This document shows, in pieces, positions 1 through 6,029 of a stretch of 37,964 nucleotides of DNA. The stretch's first letter is position 1, and each line of letters starts with the position of its first letter. The stretch is from positions 1 through 37,964 of IMG/VR virus record IMGVR_UViG_3300025120_013872, one strand, 5' to 3'. The position numbers and the translations under genes were made by a program. This stretch comes from a virus. The notes beneath the pieces were generated by a model that did no database searches, had not been told where the DNA came from, and worked only from the letters and a program-made list of their open reading frames with translations.

Positions 1-1
1 C

Positions 2-274
2 CCAATTACATTTGATTATTTTCATCATAAATTTAATACAGGAGATTTAACTGAAGAAGAAGCATTAAGAATGGCAGCTACTACTTGGCCTAAAGGAATC
101 GCACAATGTTGTCATTATTCAGAAAGTCGTAGAAAAGAAAAATTAGATGAGTCAATTCGTCCTCAAGCTCATTCTGATTTAATTTATGAAAAAATACAAA
201 CATATGGTCTTGAACCAGATATAGTAATTGAGGCAAAATTAAAAGAACAATCAATATTTAAAAGAGTAATATAA
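2..274 (+). CDS. uvsE: UV DNA damage endonuclease (UvsE/UVDE), C-terminal part
   Basis: This is the 3' end of a gene that begins before the window; the open frame starts at base 2 and ends in TAA at 272-274. UVDE enzymes nick DNA 5' of UV photoproducts and other lesions, starting an alternative excision repair. The visible part opens with PITFDYFHHKF, matching the family's metal-binding Asp-x-x-His-His strand of the TIM barrel. It continues with HYSESR, then a conserved HSD (in AHSDLIYEK) and near the end IVIEAKLKEQ, matching the family's IEAK-K signature. About 90 codons are present, so the N-terminal two thirds are missing only because of the window edge. The stop overlaps the next start (TAATG). 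Repair enzymes of this type suit a sunlit-water phage, but that is inference. Confidence 0.82.
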   Translation, partial: PITFDYFHHKFNTGDLTEEEALRMAATTWPKGIAQCCHYSESRRKEKLDESIRPQAHSDLIYEKIQTYGLEPDIVIEAKLKEQSIFKRVI

Positions 275-471
275 TGGCAAAATTAACAAGAACAGTAAAT
301 TACGCAAACTTCAGATGGGAAGAATATGTGTTAACAGACGAACAATTAAAACAGTGGAAAACCGGTGATGAAGATATCCAACAAGAAATCATAGATGATG
401 CCGATTGGGACTTAGTAAGAGATAAACCAATTGATGATTACGGAGACGTAGAATTTGTAGAAGAAGACTAA
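274..471 (+). CDS. Small acidic hypothetical protein
   Basis: A 65-residue protein of unknown function. It has no signal peptide or membrane segment. The C-terminal half is strongly acidic, with many Asp and Glu residues, including an EFVEED tail. Trp and Tyr residues cluster in the first half (FRWEEYV). The start codon overlaps the stop of the UvsE gene (TAATG). Its own stop is directly followed by, and shares its last base with, the next ATG at 471, so it is translationally coupled on both sides. I do not recognise the family. Small acidic proteins are common in early regions of phages, where some bind host enzymes, but nothing here shows that for this one. Confidence 0.7.
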   Translation: MAKLTRTVNYANFRWEEYVLTDEQLKQWKTGDEDIQQEIIDDADWDLVRDKPIDDYGDVEFVEED

Positions 472-614
472 TGGTAGAATTTTTAAAACACGCACTTGGA
501 CTTTGTGGTGAACATTGGCATCCAAATATTTGGACTATTCTTTTAGGTGGACTTGGTTTACAACAATCTTTTTCATATATTAAATATAAAATAAAAGAAT
601 ATGCCAAAAGTTAG
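471..614 (+). CDS. Small membrane-associated hypothetical protein (47 aa)
   Basis: A 47-codon ORF running from ATG at 471 to TAG at 612-614. The translation begins MVEFLKHALGLCGEHWHPN and continues into a hydrophobic stretch (IWTILLGGLGL, residues 20-30), followed by a basic tail rich in Lys and Tyr. It could be a single-pass or peripheral membrane peptide. The ORF fills what would otherwise be a 130-base gap between two tightly spaced genes. It is coupled to the upstream stop and overlaps the start of the DpdA-like gene by 14 bases. The function is unknown. Without it the region would be unusually empty for this genome, which supports it being real. Confidence 0.6.
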   Translation: MVEFLKHALGLCGEHWHPNIWTILLGGLGLQQSFSYIKYKIKEYAKS

Positions 615-1395
615 TCACGAATTACCTATAAACATGCTTTCTAGAAGTTATGATATTAATGACTATGAGTATTGTTTACCTCATTTATTAGATCAAAATG
701 AAATGTATAAAAAACATTTTATTAAAGCTAAAAAAGATGGTAGATACATTATAATGGATAACTCTCTCCATGAATTAGGTGTAGCATATGATACTGATAG
801 ATTATTACATTGGGTTCATGAATTAGAACCAAATGAGTTTATTGTACCTGATGTTTGGCAGGATAAAACAGCAACATTAGTTAATGCTAAACAATGGATT
901 TCTATAAATTTACCCAAAAATACAACTAAAGTAGCAGTAGTTCAAGCACAAAATTATCCTGAGGCATTAGAATGTTATAGTATATTACAAACCCAGGGTT
1001 ATAAAAAAATAGCATTTAGTTATGGAGCTGATTGGTATGCTAAAGAATTTCCACATCCTAACCCTTTAGTTGGTAAAATGATGGGTCGTATTATGACTAT
1101 ATCAAAAATGTATAAATCAAATATAATAAATAAAAGTGATAGAGTACATTTATTAGGATGTGCTTTACCTCAAGAGTTTAGATATTATGGTGATTTTCCT
1201 TTTATAGAATCAATTGATACTTCAAATCCTATAATTCATGGATTAGAAGGTATAAAATATTCTTCAAATGGGTTGTATACTAAATCATCAACTAAAATTG
1301 ATAAGGTTAGTATAATATCCTTAACTCCTAAAATATTATATAATATACACCACAATATAACACAATTTAAAAAATACCTAAATGATGACAAATAA
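601..1395 (+). CDS. dpdA: DpdA-like DNA 7-deazaguanine transglycosylase (TGT fold)
   Basis: A 264-residue protein read as a phage DpdA, the tRNA-guanine transglycosylase relative that swaps guanine in DNA for a 7-deazaguanine base. Supporting motifs are IIMDNSLHELG (residues 50-60) and FIVPDVWQDK (80-89), which fit the substrate-pocket strands. RVHLLGCA (181-188) fits the TGT 'HLMGVG' strand. ESIDTSNP (203-210) carries Asp206, the likely nucleophile. It lacks the C-terminal tRNA-recognition part of bacterial TGT and is shorter than TGT (about 370 residues), as DpdA proteins are. It lies directly before QueC, overlapping it by 14 bases, with QueD, QueE and FolE downstream. The context therefore agrees with DNA modification. 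The alternative is a TGT-fold enzyme acting on a free nucleotide or on tRNA. The family call is from motifs only. Confidence 0.72.
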   Translation: MPKVSHELPINMLSRSYDINDYEYCLPHLLDQNEMYKKHFIKAKKDGRYIIMDNSLHELGVAYDTDRLLHWVHELEPNEFIVPDVWQDKTATLVNAKQWISINLPKNTTKVAVVQAQNYPEALECYSILQTQGYKKIAFSYGADWYAKEFPHPNPLVGKMMGRIMTISKMYKSNIINKSDRVHLLGCALPQEFRYYGDFPFIESIDTSNPIIHGLEGIKYSSNGLYTKSSTKIDKVSIISLTPKILYNIHHNITQFKKYLNDDK

Positions 1396-2167
1396 AAAAC
1401 AAGCAGTATTATCTTTATCAGGCGGAATGGATAGTAGTACAGTATTACTACATTTATTAGCAAAAGATTATAAAGTAACAGCAGTTGCTTTTGATTATGG
1501 TCAAAAACATGATGTTGAATTAGAAAGAGCAAAAGAATTAGTTAATTATTTGAATGTAAATAATCAAACAGTAAAATTCCAAATAATAAAATTGGATGGT
1601 TTAGTAGATTTATTAGATTCAAATTTAGTTAAAGGTGGAGATGATGTCCCAGAAGGACACTATGAAGAGGATAATATGAAAGATACAGTTGTACCTAATA
1701 GAAATAAGATGTTTTCATCTATTATTCAAGCTGTAGCATTATCTATCGCCCAAGTAAGAGGAGGTGAAGTAAGAATAGCAATGGGTATACATGCAGGTGA
1801 TCATGCAATCTATCCTGACTGTAGACAAGAATTTAGAGATGCAGATTATGAAGCATTTAAACAAGGTAATTGGGGCGCAGATAAAGTAAATTATTACACA
1901 CCTTACTTAGATGGTGATAAATTTACTATTTTAAAAGATGGTGAAAGATGTTGCAAAATGTTAAATTTAGATTTTGATGAGGTTTATAAAAGAACTAATA
2001 CATCATACAAACCAGACGCAGAAGGAAGATCAGATTATAAATCAGCCTCCTCAGTAGAACGTATTGAAGCGTTTATTAAATTAGGTAGAAAAGATCCTGT
2101 TGAGTATATTGATGGGTGGGAAATAGCAAAAAAACACGTTGAACAAATATTAAAAAATTATGAATAA
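1382..2167 (+). CDS. queC: QueC-like 7-cyano-7-deazaguanine (preQ0) synthase lacking zinc cysteines
   Basis: A 261-residue member of the QueC family, which uses ATP and ammonia to convert 7-carboxy-7-deazaguanine (CDG) through the amide (ADG) to preQ0. The PP-loop SGGMDSST (residues 12-19), VPNRNKMF (104-111) and YPDCRQEF (144-151) are all in family order. The usual C-terminal zinc site has one Cys in TWSCY and three in CGxCxxC, just before RxxAF. Here the equivalent positions read Ser208, Asp218, Ser221 and Ser224 before RIEAF, so all four ligands are gone while the surrounding frame is intact. The gene overlaps dpdA upstream and a 57-codon membrane ORF downstream. ATG at 1382 is followed at once by a second ATG at 1385, and either could be used. 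Activity may be full, altered or stalled at an intermediate. Confidence 0.85.
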   Translation: MMTNKKQAVLSLSGGMDSSTVLLHLLAKDYKVTAVAFDYGQKHDVELERAKELVNYLNVNNQTVKFQIIKLDGLVDLLDSNLVKGGDDVPEGHYEEDNMKDTVVPNRNKMFSSIIQAVALSIAQVRGGEVRIAMGIHAGDHAIYPDCRQEFRDADYEAFKQGNWGADKVNYYTPYLDGDKFTILKDGERCCKMLNLDFDEVYKRTNTSYKPDAEGRSDYKSASSVERIEAFIKLGRKDPVEYIDGWEIAKKHVEQILKNYE

Positions 2168-2333
2168 AAAAACAATTAAAAAATTACCTGATGCTGAATG
2201 GCATCAAAAAATCAGTTTTGTTAAATCTGGGATTAGAATATTAGGTTATATTTTTATTCCTTTTAACATTAGTGTAGCAGTTACGTTATTAATAGTATCT
2301 GAAGCTGTAGGTATAATAGAAGAATTAGTATAA
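2160..2333 (+). CDS. Small membrane protein (57 aa), hypothetical
   Basis: An ORF of 57 codons from ATG at 2160, overlapping the last 8 bases of queC, to TAA at 2331-2333. The first 20 residues are Lys-rich (MNKKTIKKLPDAEWHQK). Residues 24-48 form a long hydrophobic run (GIRILGYIFIPFNISVAV and onward), compatible with one transmembrane helix, and the tail GIIEELV is amphipathic. It occupies an otherwise unexplained 180-base interval between queC and the thioredoxin gene. The family and function are unknown. A host-membrane role, such as interference or lysis timing, cannot be judged from the sequence. Confidence 0.55.
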   Translation: MNKKTIKKLPDAEWHQKISFVKSGIRILGYIFIPFNISVAVTLLIVSEAVGIIEELV

Positions 2334-2350
2334 ATTAAATAAATAAAAAA

Positions 2351-2608
2351 ATGGATAAAGGAATATTATTTTTTAGTGCACCTTGGTGTGAACCTTGTAA
2401 GATATTAAAACCCGTAATGGATCAACTTTCAAGAGAAGGTATGCAAATAAAAAACATTGATACACAATATGATGCTCAGTATACTGAAGAATATAGAATT
2501 AAAAGTGTACCAACATTAGTTCAAACAGATATGTCTGGTAATGAATTAAAAAGATCACAAGCTGGAGGCTGGACTAAGGAGCAAGTATTAAATTGGTTTA
2601 ATTCATAA
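2351..2608 (+). CDS. Thioredoxin-like protein
   Basis: An 85-residue thioredoxin-fold protein. The active site reads APWCEPC (residues 10-16), close to the WCGPC of thioredoxin with Gly replaced by Glu, and the cis-proline loop is SVPTLV (53-58). It is shorter than E. coli thioredoxin (108) but covers the catalytic core. Such proteins reduce disulfides, for example in ribonucleotide reductase. It sits between queC and queD and its stop overlaps the queD start (TAATG), so it is expressed with the 7-deazaguanine genes. Whether it serves one of them or general dNTP synthesis is inference; no ribonucleotide reductase is in this window. Confidence 0.85.
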   Translation: MDKGILFFSAPWCEPCKILKPVMDQLSREGMQIKNIDTQYDAQYTEEYRIKSVPTLVQTDMSGNELKRSQAGGWTKEQVLNWFNS

Positions 2609-3090
2609 TGGGTAAATTTCAGTCAAGTAAAGTATTTGATGGGTTTAGTTGTGTATTTCGTCAATGGAAAGCTACAACAACACATTGCCAGTTTTTACAT
2701 GGGTATGGTATCTCTTTTAAAGTTTATTTTGAAGGAGAATTAGACAATAGAAATTGGGTTTGGGATTTTGGAGGTATGAAAAGAGCTAATACTCTTATAG
2801 ATGGAAAACAACCTAAAGCTTGGATGGATTATATGTTTGACCATACAGTTTTAGTAGCAGAAGATGATCCTATGTTAATGAAATTACAAGCATTAGATCA
2901 TGGAGTTGGAAAACAGTTTGAGGGATGTTTACAACTAAGAATAATCCCGGCTACAGGAGCTGAAAAATTTGCAGAATATATCTATAATAAATTAAATAAT
3001 TTTGTAAAAAATGAAACTAACAATAGGGTTAAAGTCGTTAAGGTTAAGTTTATGGAACATGGTAAAAATGCAGCCTATTACATTGAATAA
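2608..3090 (+). CDS. queD: QueD-like 6-carboxytetrahydropterin synthase
   Basis: A 160-residue member of the 6-pyruvoyl-tetrahydropterin synthase / QueD family. QueD converts dihydroneopterin triphosphate, the FolE product, to 6-carboxy-5,6,7,8-tetrahydropterin. The catalytic-Cys and zinc region is THCQFLHGYG (residues 25-34), with Cys27 and His31. In standard QueD an Ala-Ala-His lies well before the Cys and the later motif is HGHN. Here the first His is adjacent to the Cys (His26) and the third position is Tyr33. This shortened form, preceded by FRQWKAT and followed by VWDFGGMK, is one I associate with phage and marine bacterial QueD proteins, from memory. The FDHTVL and FMEHG strands, at the positions of the family's catalytic His and Glu, are present. 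Confidence 0.8.
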   Translation: MGKFQSSKVFDGFSCVFRQWKATTTHCQFLHGYGISFKVYFEGELDNRNWVWDFGGMKRANTLIDGKQPKAWMDYMFDHTVLVAEDDPMLMKLQALDHGVGKQFEGCLQLRIIPATGAEKFAEYIYNKLNNFVKNETNNRVKVVKVKFMEHGKNAAYYIE

Positions 3091-3132
3091 AAGTATAACA
3101 GTGAATAAAAAACCACTTAAAAAAATTAATAA

Positions 3133-3906
3133 ATGTTAAAAAGGATAGAAGATTACAACAAAAGATTACCTATAGTAGAGGTATATCGTTGTGTACAATC
3201 AGAAGGAAGTAGAATTGGTAGACCAACTATTGCAGTTAGAACAACAGGTTGTACTCATAGATGTTATTTTGGGGAAGGTGGTTGGTGTGATAGTTGGTAT
3301 ACTAGTATTCATCCCGAAAAAGGTATATTTTCATTTAATGATATTATAAAAATATATGATGAAAATCCTCATGTTAAAGAAATGATGCTGACTGGGGGAT
3401 CACCTACAATGCATGCAGCATTAATTAATGAAATAACACATTTTGCACATGAAAGAAATATTATTGTTACTATTGAAACTGAGGGATCTGCTTTTGTTGA
3501 AACCGATTATCCTCTTAATCTTATCTCTCTTAGCCCTAAATTTTCTAATAGTGTTCCTGTTATTGGAGCTATTACGCCTGCTGGGAAGGTTGTTAATCAA
3601 AAATTTATAGATATCCATAATAGGAAAAGGTTAAACACAGAAGCAATTAAAAAAATGATAGAATTTCATTCTGATTATCATTATAAACCTGTGTGGGATG
3701 GAACAAAAGGAAATTTAAAAGAAATTGAAGATTATAGAATTGAATTAAATATACCTAAGTATAAAACATTTATTATGCCTGCAGGAGATACAAGAGAACA
3801 ATTAATAAAAATGTATCCTTTAGTATTTAATATGTGTGCTGAACAGGGTTATAATATGACTGGTAGAGATCATATTATTGCTTTTGATACACAAAGGGGT
3901 GTCTAA
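3133..3906 (+). CDS. queE: QueE-like 7-carboxy-7-deazaguanine synthase (radical SAM)
   Basis: A 257-residue protein of the QueE family, which turns 6-carboxytetrahydropterin into 7-carboxy-7-deazaguanine with S-adenosylmethionine and a [4Fe-4S] cluster. The N-terminus IVEVYRCVQSEGSRIGRPT (14-32) matches the family's 'E-F-S-Q-G-E-G-x-x-x-G' entry. The cluster cysteines are Cys40, Cys44 and Cys52, a CX3CX7C pattern with a seven-residue spacer in place of the common CX3CX2C. The following DSWYT is standard. The SAM-binding strand reads TGGSP (87-91), where most members have TGGEP. LSPKF (172-176) fits the family's later SPK strand. The changes look like a subfamily trait rather than decay, because the frame is intact throughout. 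The gene precedes a small ORF that overlaps its stop. Confidence 0.85.
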   Translation: MLKRIEDYNKRLPIVEVYRCVQSEGSRIGRPTIAVRTTGCTHRCYFGEGGWCDSWYTSIHPEKGIFSFNDIIKIYDENPHVKEMMLTGGSPTMHAALINEITHFAHERNIIVTIETEGSAFVETDYPLNLISLSPKFSNSVPVIGAITPAGKVVNQKFIDIHNRKRLNTEAIKKMIEFHSDYHYKPVWDGTKGNLKEIEDYRIELNIPKYKTFIMPAGDTREQLIKMYPLVFNMCAEQGYNMTGRDHIIAFDTQRGV

Positions 3907-4033
3907 AGAAGAGGCGTTAAAAATATTAGAAGAAATAGAAGAAAATGTAGAAATATGTTGTGCTATAACTATGGAACCAGATGAAGTATTAATATTAATT
4001 GATAAATTAAAAGAATATATAAAAAATGTATAA
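3899..4033 (+). CDS. Small acidic/basic helical hypothetical protein (44 aa), GTG start
   Basis: An ORF of 44 codons from GTG at 3899, overlapping the queE stop, to TAA at 4031-4033, overlapping the SNase start. The translation is rich in Glu, Lys, Ile and Leu (KEEALKILEEIEEN near the start, LILIDKLKEYIKNV at the end), with a central Cys-Cys. It looks like two helices that could form a coiled coil or helical hairpin. It accounts for the 119-base gap between queE and the nuclease gene, and codon content is typical of the neighbours. The GTG start is the least certain point. An in-frame ATG at 3971 would leave only 20 codons. No family was recognised. Confidence 0.45.
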   Translation: MSKEEALKILEEIEENVEICCAITMEPDEVLILIDKLKEYIKNV

Positions 4034-4367
4034 ATATAACGCAAAATTAGATAGAGTAGTAGATGGTGATACTGTTGATGCTCTTGTAGACTTAGGGTTT
4101 GATACTTGGAAAAAAGTAAGAATTAGAATGATGGGGATGAATGCTCCAGAATCAAGAACTAGAGATTTAGAAGAAAAAAAATTAGGATTAGCTGCTAAAG
4201 CTAGACTTATAGAAATGTTAGGTAATGGAATATTTACCCTTCAGTCTCATGGTGTAGGAAAATATGGTAGATGTTTAGGAGAAATTTTTAAAGAAGATGA
4301 AGTAAGTCTTAATAGACAACTAATTAGTGAGGGTCATGCTACAGAATATTTTGGAGGAAAAAGATAA
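4026..4367 (+). CDS. Staphylococcal nuclease-like (SNase) protein
   Basis: A 113-residue single SNase (OB-fold) domain. The hallmarks are VVDGDTV (residues 11-17, calcium ligands), VRIRMMGMNAPESR (31-44, with Arg34 and Glu42 as catalytic residues) and GKYGRCLGEIF (78-88, with Arg82 as the second catalytic Arg). The calcium-binding Asp40 of the S. aureus enzyme is Asn39 here. SNases cut DNA and RNA to 3'-phosphates. There is no signal peptide, so it would act inside the infected cell, possibly degrading host nucleic acid. It lies inside the 7-deazaguanine island, between queE and a phosphoribosyltransferase. A GGAGG-like sequence at its 3' end serves the next gene. Confidence 0.85.
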   Translation: MYKYNAKLDRVVDGDTVDALVDLGFDTWKKVRIRMMGMNAPESRTRDLEEKKLGLAAKARLIEMLGNGIFTLQSHGVGKYGRCLGEIFKEDEVSLNRQLISEGHATEYFGGKR

Positions 4368-4368
4368 T

Positions 4369-4770
4369 ATGGAAAATAAAATTTATATAGGATGGCCTGC
4401 AATTGAAGAATTTGTTGATGATTTATGTTATCAAATTAAAACAAACCACCCAGAAATTAAATATGTGCATGGTTTAAAAAGAGGAGGATTAATTCCTGCT
4501 GTTTTAGTTTCACATATTTTGAATTTAGAATATATAGATACTCCTAAACATTATGAACCTATGGAATGTCTAATAATAGATGATATATGTGATAGTGGGG
4601 AAACTCTTAAAAAATATGGGGTAGAATATACTACAGCAGTATTACATTATAAACCACACACATCATGTTTAAAACCTACAATGCATGCTTTTACACATGA
4701 AGGTGATGAGTGGATTATATATCCATGGGAAAGAGATGATAGTGAAACTATACAAGATTATTTAAAATAG
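4369..4770 (+). CDS. Type I phosphoribosyltransferase
   Basis: A 133-residue phosphoribosyltransferase. The PRPP-binding loop is CLIIDDICDSGETL (residues 66-79), and GLKRGGLIPAVLVSHIL (35-51) is the family's early strand-turn. This pattern is closest to hypoxanthine/xanthine-guanine phosphoribosyltransferases (Gpt/Hpt), which salvage purine bases with PRPP. The substrate cannot be fixed, because the specificity hood is divergent. ATG at 4369 is preferred over the longer in-frame ATG at 4327. It follows a GGAGGA sequence at 4353-4358 and starts one base after the SNase stop, whereas the longer version would overlap the nuclease by 41 bases. Purine salvage next to GTP-consuming 7-deazaguanine synthesis is suggestive only. 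Confidence 0.75.
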   Translation: MENKIYIGWPAIEEFVDDLCYQIKTNHPEIKYVHGLKRGGLIPAVLVSHILNLEYIDTPKHYEPMECLIIDDICDSGETLKKYGVEYTTAVLHYKPHTSCLKPTMHAFTHEGDEWIIYPWERDDSETIQDYLK

Positions 4771-4771
4771 T

Positions 4772-4800
4772 TTGGTTTTTTAAATAAATTTTCGTATATT
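4772..4800 (+). promoter_or_regulatory. Bacteroidota-type promoter upstream of folE
   Basis: TTG at 4772-4774, a 20-base spacer and TATATT at 4795-4800, the latter inside TTTTCGTATATT. The same arrangement with identical 29-base length occurs at 9902-9930 and 12513-12541. It lies in a 51-base intergenic gap, 21 bases before the folE ATG. It resembles the Bacteroidota housekeeping promoter (TTG, about 19 bases, TAnnTTTG). Confidence 0.65.
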
Positions 4801-4821
4801 GTATAATATAAATAATTAAAA

Positions 4822-5502
4822 ATGAATAAAAAATTAGACTTAGAATGCACACAAGAAGGATTTGCTAATGGTGTAGCACCAGGCTTTCCTTTAAATGATC
4901 AAGAAAAATCAGATATGATTATTAAAGCAACTAAAGCATATGGAGAATTTTTAGATGCATTAAAATGTGATTGGAGAAATGATCCAAATTCAAATGATAC
5001 ACCAAGAAGAGTTGCAAAAGCATATGTAAATGATTTATGGGCTGGTAGATATACTGCAATGTCACCAATTACATCATTTCCATCTGATGGTTATGATGGG
5101 ATAGTAATTGAAAGAAATATTCCTTTAACTTCTATGTGTTCTCATCACCATCAAACAATTGGAGGTGTAGTCCATATTGGTTATATTACATCAGAAAAAG
5201 GAACAGTTGTAGGTTTAAGTAAATTAAATAGAATTGTAGAGCATTTTGGTAGAAGAGGAGCAATCCAAGAACAATTAACATCTGCTATTCATAATGCAGT
5301 AGATAAAATTTGTGAAGATAATTTAGGTGTTATTATTACAATAGTAGCGACACATAATTGTGTAAGTTGTAGAGGTGTTAAACATAGAGGAGCAGCAATG
5401 GTAACCACTAAAGCATCAGGTGTGTTTAGACATAATGGAAATGATGCAAGACAAGAGTTTTTTAACTCATTAAAAATTAATAATGGAGGACATCAAATAT
5501 AA
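4822..5502 (+). CDS. folE: GTP cyclohydrolase I
   Basis: A 226-residue GTP cyclohydrolase I, converting GTP to dihydroneopterin triphosphate. That is the first step of both folate and 7-deazaguanine synthesis. Zinc ligands are Cys106 and His109 in SMCSHHHQ and Cys180 in ATHNCVSCRG. VVHIGYI (116-122), GLSKLNRIV (131-139) and the C-terminal TTKASGVFR complete the family signature. Family length is usual (about 190-230). It is the first gene after a recognisable promoter, so it may be timed separately from dpdA and queC/D/E. In this setting its product most likely feeds QueD. A folate role is possible, but no other folate genes are in the window. Confidence 0.95.
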   Translation: MNKKLDLECTQEGFANGVAPGFPLNDQEKSDMIIKATKAYGEFLDALKCDWRNDPNSNDTPRRVAKAYVNDLWAGRYTAMSPITSFPSDGYDGIVIERNIPLTSMCSHHHQTIGGVVHIGYITSEKGTVVGLSKLNRIVEHFGRRGAIQEQLTSAIHNAVDKICEDNLGVIITIVATHNCVSCRGVKHRGAAMVTTKASGVFRHNGNDARQEFFNSLKINNGGHQI

Positions 5503-5507
5503 AAATA

Positions 5508-6026
5508 ATGGATAATAAAAAAGAAAAATTAGGTAATAAATACTGGAATGTGCCTTTTGTAAATGAGGTTGAAACGTTTAATGAAACATTTGGTAAACCA
5601 AATAATTATACACCAACTATTGGTAAAAAGAAAGAATGGCAGTTTGTATACGATTTTATTCTTGAAGAATTAGAAGAATATAAAGAAGCATGTGAAAAAG
5701 GAGATATAGTAGGTATATTAGATGCCTTATGTGATATTACATATGTCTCATTAGGTAATGGGACAATGTTGCATGGTTTAAAGGGTCATATTTGGAAAGC
5801 ATATCAAGAAGTTCAAGCATCTAATATGTCTAAATCTTGTGCTACTGTAGAAGAAGCAGAACAAACTGTTAAAGAAGTATCTATAGCAAAAAATCATCCA
5901 TGTCATTGGGAGAAAGTTGGTAATCGTTATGTAGTATATCGTTCAAGTGATAAAAAAGTAATGAAATCAATAAATTATTTCGCCCCAGATTTAAAACAAT
6001 TTTTTACTGAAGAAGAATCAAAATAA
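5508..6026 (+). CDS. MazG-like/PRA-PH-type nucleotide pyrophosphohydrolase
   Basis: A 172-residue protein with an all-alpha NTP pyrophosphohydrolase core. FILEELEEYKEACEKGD (residues 50-66) supplies the EExxE metal site, and IVGILDALCDITYVSLG (67-83) supplies the second acidic pair (Asp72, Asp76). The entry segment VETFNETFGKP (21-31) is typical of this group. These enzymes hydrolyse (d)NTPs to monophosphates and pyrophosphate. Residues 110-172 add a small extra region of unknown role. It sits between folE and DNA polymerase, so pool sanitation or removal of an unwanted canonical nucleotide is plausible. The substrate cannot be deduced. Confidence 0.75.
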   Translation: MDNKKEKLGNKYWNVPFVNEVETFNETFGKPNNYTPTIGKKKEWQFVYDFILEELEEYKEACEKGDIVGILDALCDITYVSLGNGTMLHGLKGHIWKAYQEVQASNMSKSCATVEEAEQTVKEVSIAKNHPCHWEKVGNRYVVYRSSDKKVMKSINYFAPDLKQFFTEEESK

Positions 6027-6029
6027 TAG

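Noticed and set aside
389-607. Minus-strand ORFs across the window (for example 389-607, 1236-1532, 7136-7504, 8679-9263, 32263-32541)
   Set aside because: They lie opposite clear + strand genes, have Ser/Leu/Ile-rich translations typical of antisense AT-rich DNA, and show no motifs.
3101-3139. 12-codon GTG ORF before queE
   Set aside because: Too short and it overlaps the queE start; no coding signal.
4327-4371. Longer start for the phosphoribosyltransferase at 4327
   Set aside because: It overlaps the SNase gene by 41 bases and adds residues outside the family; 4369 has a GGAGGA sequence upstream.
4804-4815. TATAAATA words resembling T4 late promoters (also near 4029 and 18635)
   Set aside because: The words are expected by chance at this AT content, several are inside genes or span stop-start junctions, and spacing to genes is inconsistent.
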